Part shown: positions 4,911 to 5,051 of the stretch, piece by piece
How positions within the stretch are numbered: position 1 is the stretch's first letter
Layout of the letters: each line of letters opens with the position of its first letter
From: CAZBQG01 sp964493945
GTDB taxonomy: Bacteria > Pseudomonadota > Alphaproteobacteria > Rhodospirillales > UBA2165
Reading direction: 5' to 3'
Length of the DNA stretch: 5,051 nt
Assembly: GCA_964493945.1 (NCBI GenBank)
Contig: CAZBQG010000283.1
Span: 1-5,051 of the forward strand
Made by a program: the position numbers and the translations under genes
The notes under the pieces: model-generated
The model's database searches: none
What the model saw: only the letters and a program-made list of their open reading frames with translations
Told to the model about the DNA's origin: nothing

Positions 4911-5051
4911 CCCCTGAAATTCAGTGGGATTTGGAAATATGAATATCGTACAAGAATTTACCCATCATGACGGACGAACCACAGTACCCGACTTAGCGGG
5001 ATAAACGCCTGAAGTGATTCATATTTTGAGGTTCTCTGTTGAAGGAAAGTC
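4911..5051 (+). other. 5' leader of an unseen downstream gene
   Basis: This stretch of about 140 bases has no long reading frame. An 11-base palindrome, CTGAA-A-TTCAG (4914-4924), sits at the predicted transcription start. A small frame from ATG at 4939 to TAA at 5002-5004 could encode 21 residues (MNIVQEFTHHDGRTTVPDLAG) but has only a poor ribosome binding site. A small CCCG/CGGG stem (4987-5000) is possible. AAGGAAA (5042-5048) looks like a Shine-Dalgarno sequence, which suggests a start codon just past the window edge. I do not recognise a known riboswitch here. Confidence 0.4.

Noticed and set aside
1..5051. CRISPR array, tandem repeats, insertion sequence, tRNA or phage-type system
   Set aside because: No repeated spacer structure, terminal inverted repeats with a transposase, cloverleaf, or phage/defence protein was seen on either strand.

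Overview
The window looks like an ordinary chromosomal segment of a motile, facultatively anaerobic or microaerophilic alphaproteobacterium, probably Rhodospirillales-like. This rests on GC-rich coding sequence, a short alphaproteobacterial-type flagellin, an IbpA-like small heat-shock protein, a fused APH-type kinase/P-loop ATPase, a two-domain universal stress protein (Usp), and an FNR-family regulator with two consensus FNR boxes. The taxonomic placement is an inference from gene content, not a match to a named genome.

Layout, left to right. A class A (IbpA-like) Hsp20 gene lies on the minus strand at 62-532. Its leader of about 90 nt folds into three hairpins, and the last one sequesters the ribosome binding site in the manner of a ROSE RNA thermometer. 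Its TATAAT promoter abuts, and its -35 overlaps, the end of a minus-strand flagellin locus (647-1419), which is split by a one-base frameshift near 1051-1056. A 175-base non-coding stretch follows (1420-1594). A minus-strand gene for the APH-type kinase/AAA ATPase fusion (1595-3142) ends at a palindrome that reads both as a weak intrinsic terminator and as a perfect CRP-like half-site pair. The short region between this gene and the plus-strand usp locus holds an FNR box placed for class II activation of usp. The usp locus (3252-4078) carries two lesions: a frameshift at a T7 run and an in-frame TAA inside the nucleotide-binding motif of its second Usp domain. Convergent to it is the FNR-family regulator gene (4099-4833, minus strand). 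Upstream of that gene is a perfect 22-bp palindrome containing an FNR box, followed by a plus-strand leader that runs off the window and ends in a Shine-Dalgarno-like sequence. An unseen, probably FNR-activated gene should therefore start just past base 5051.

Taken together, the right half reads as a small oxygen-responsive module (FNR-type regulator, FNR-controlled usp, divergent FNR-controlled neighbour). The left half carries heat-shock and motility functions. I found no CRISPR array, tRNA, rRNA, insertion sequence or phage gene, and nothing I would call a new defence or mobile system. The most noteworthy items are the ROSE-like thermometer, the FNR circuitry, the incomplete cysteine set of the regulator, and the clustered gene lesions.
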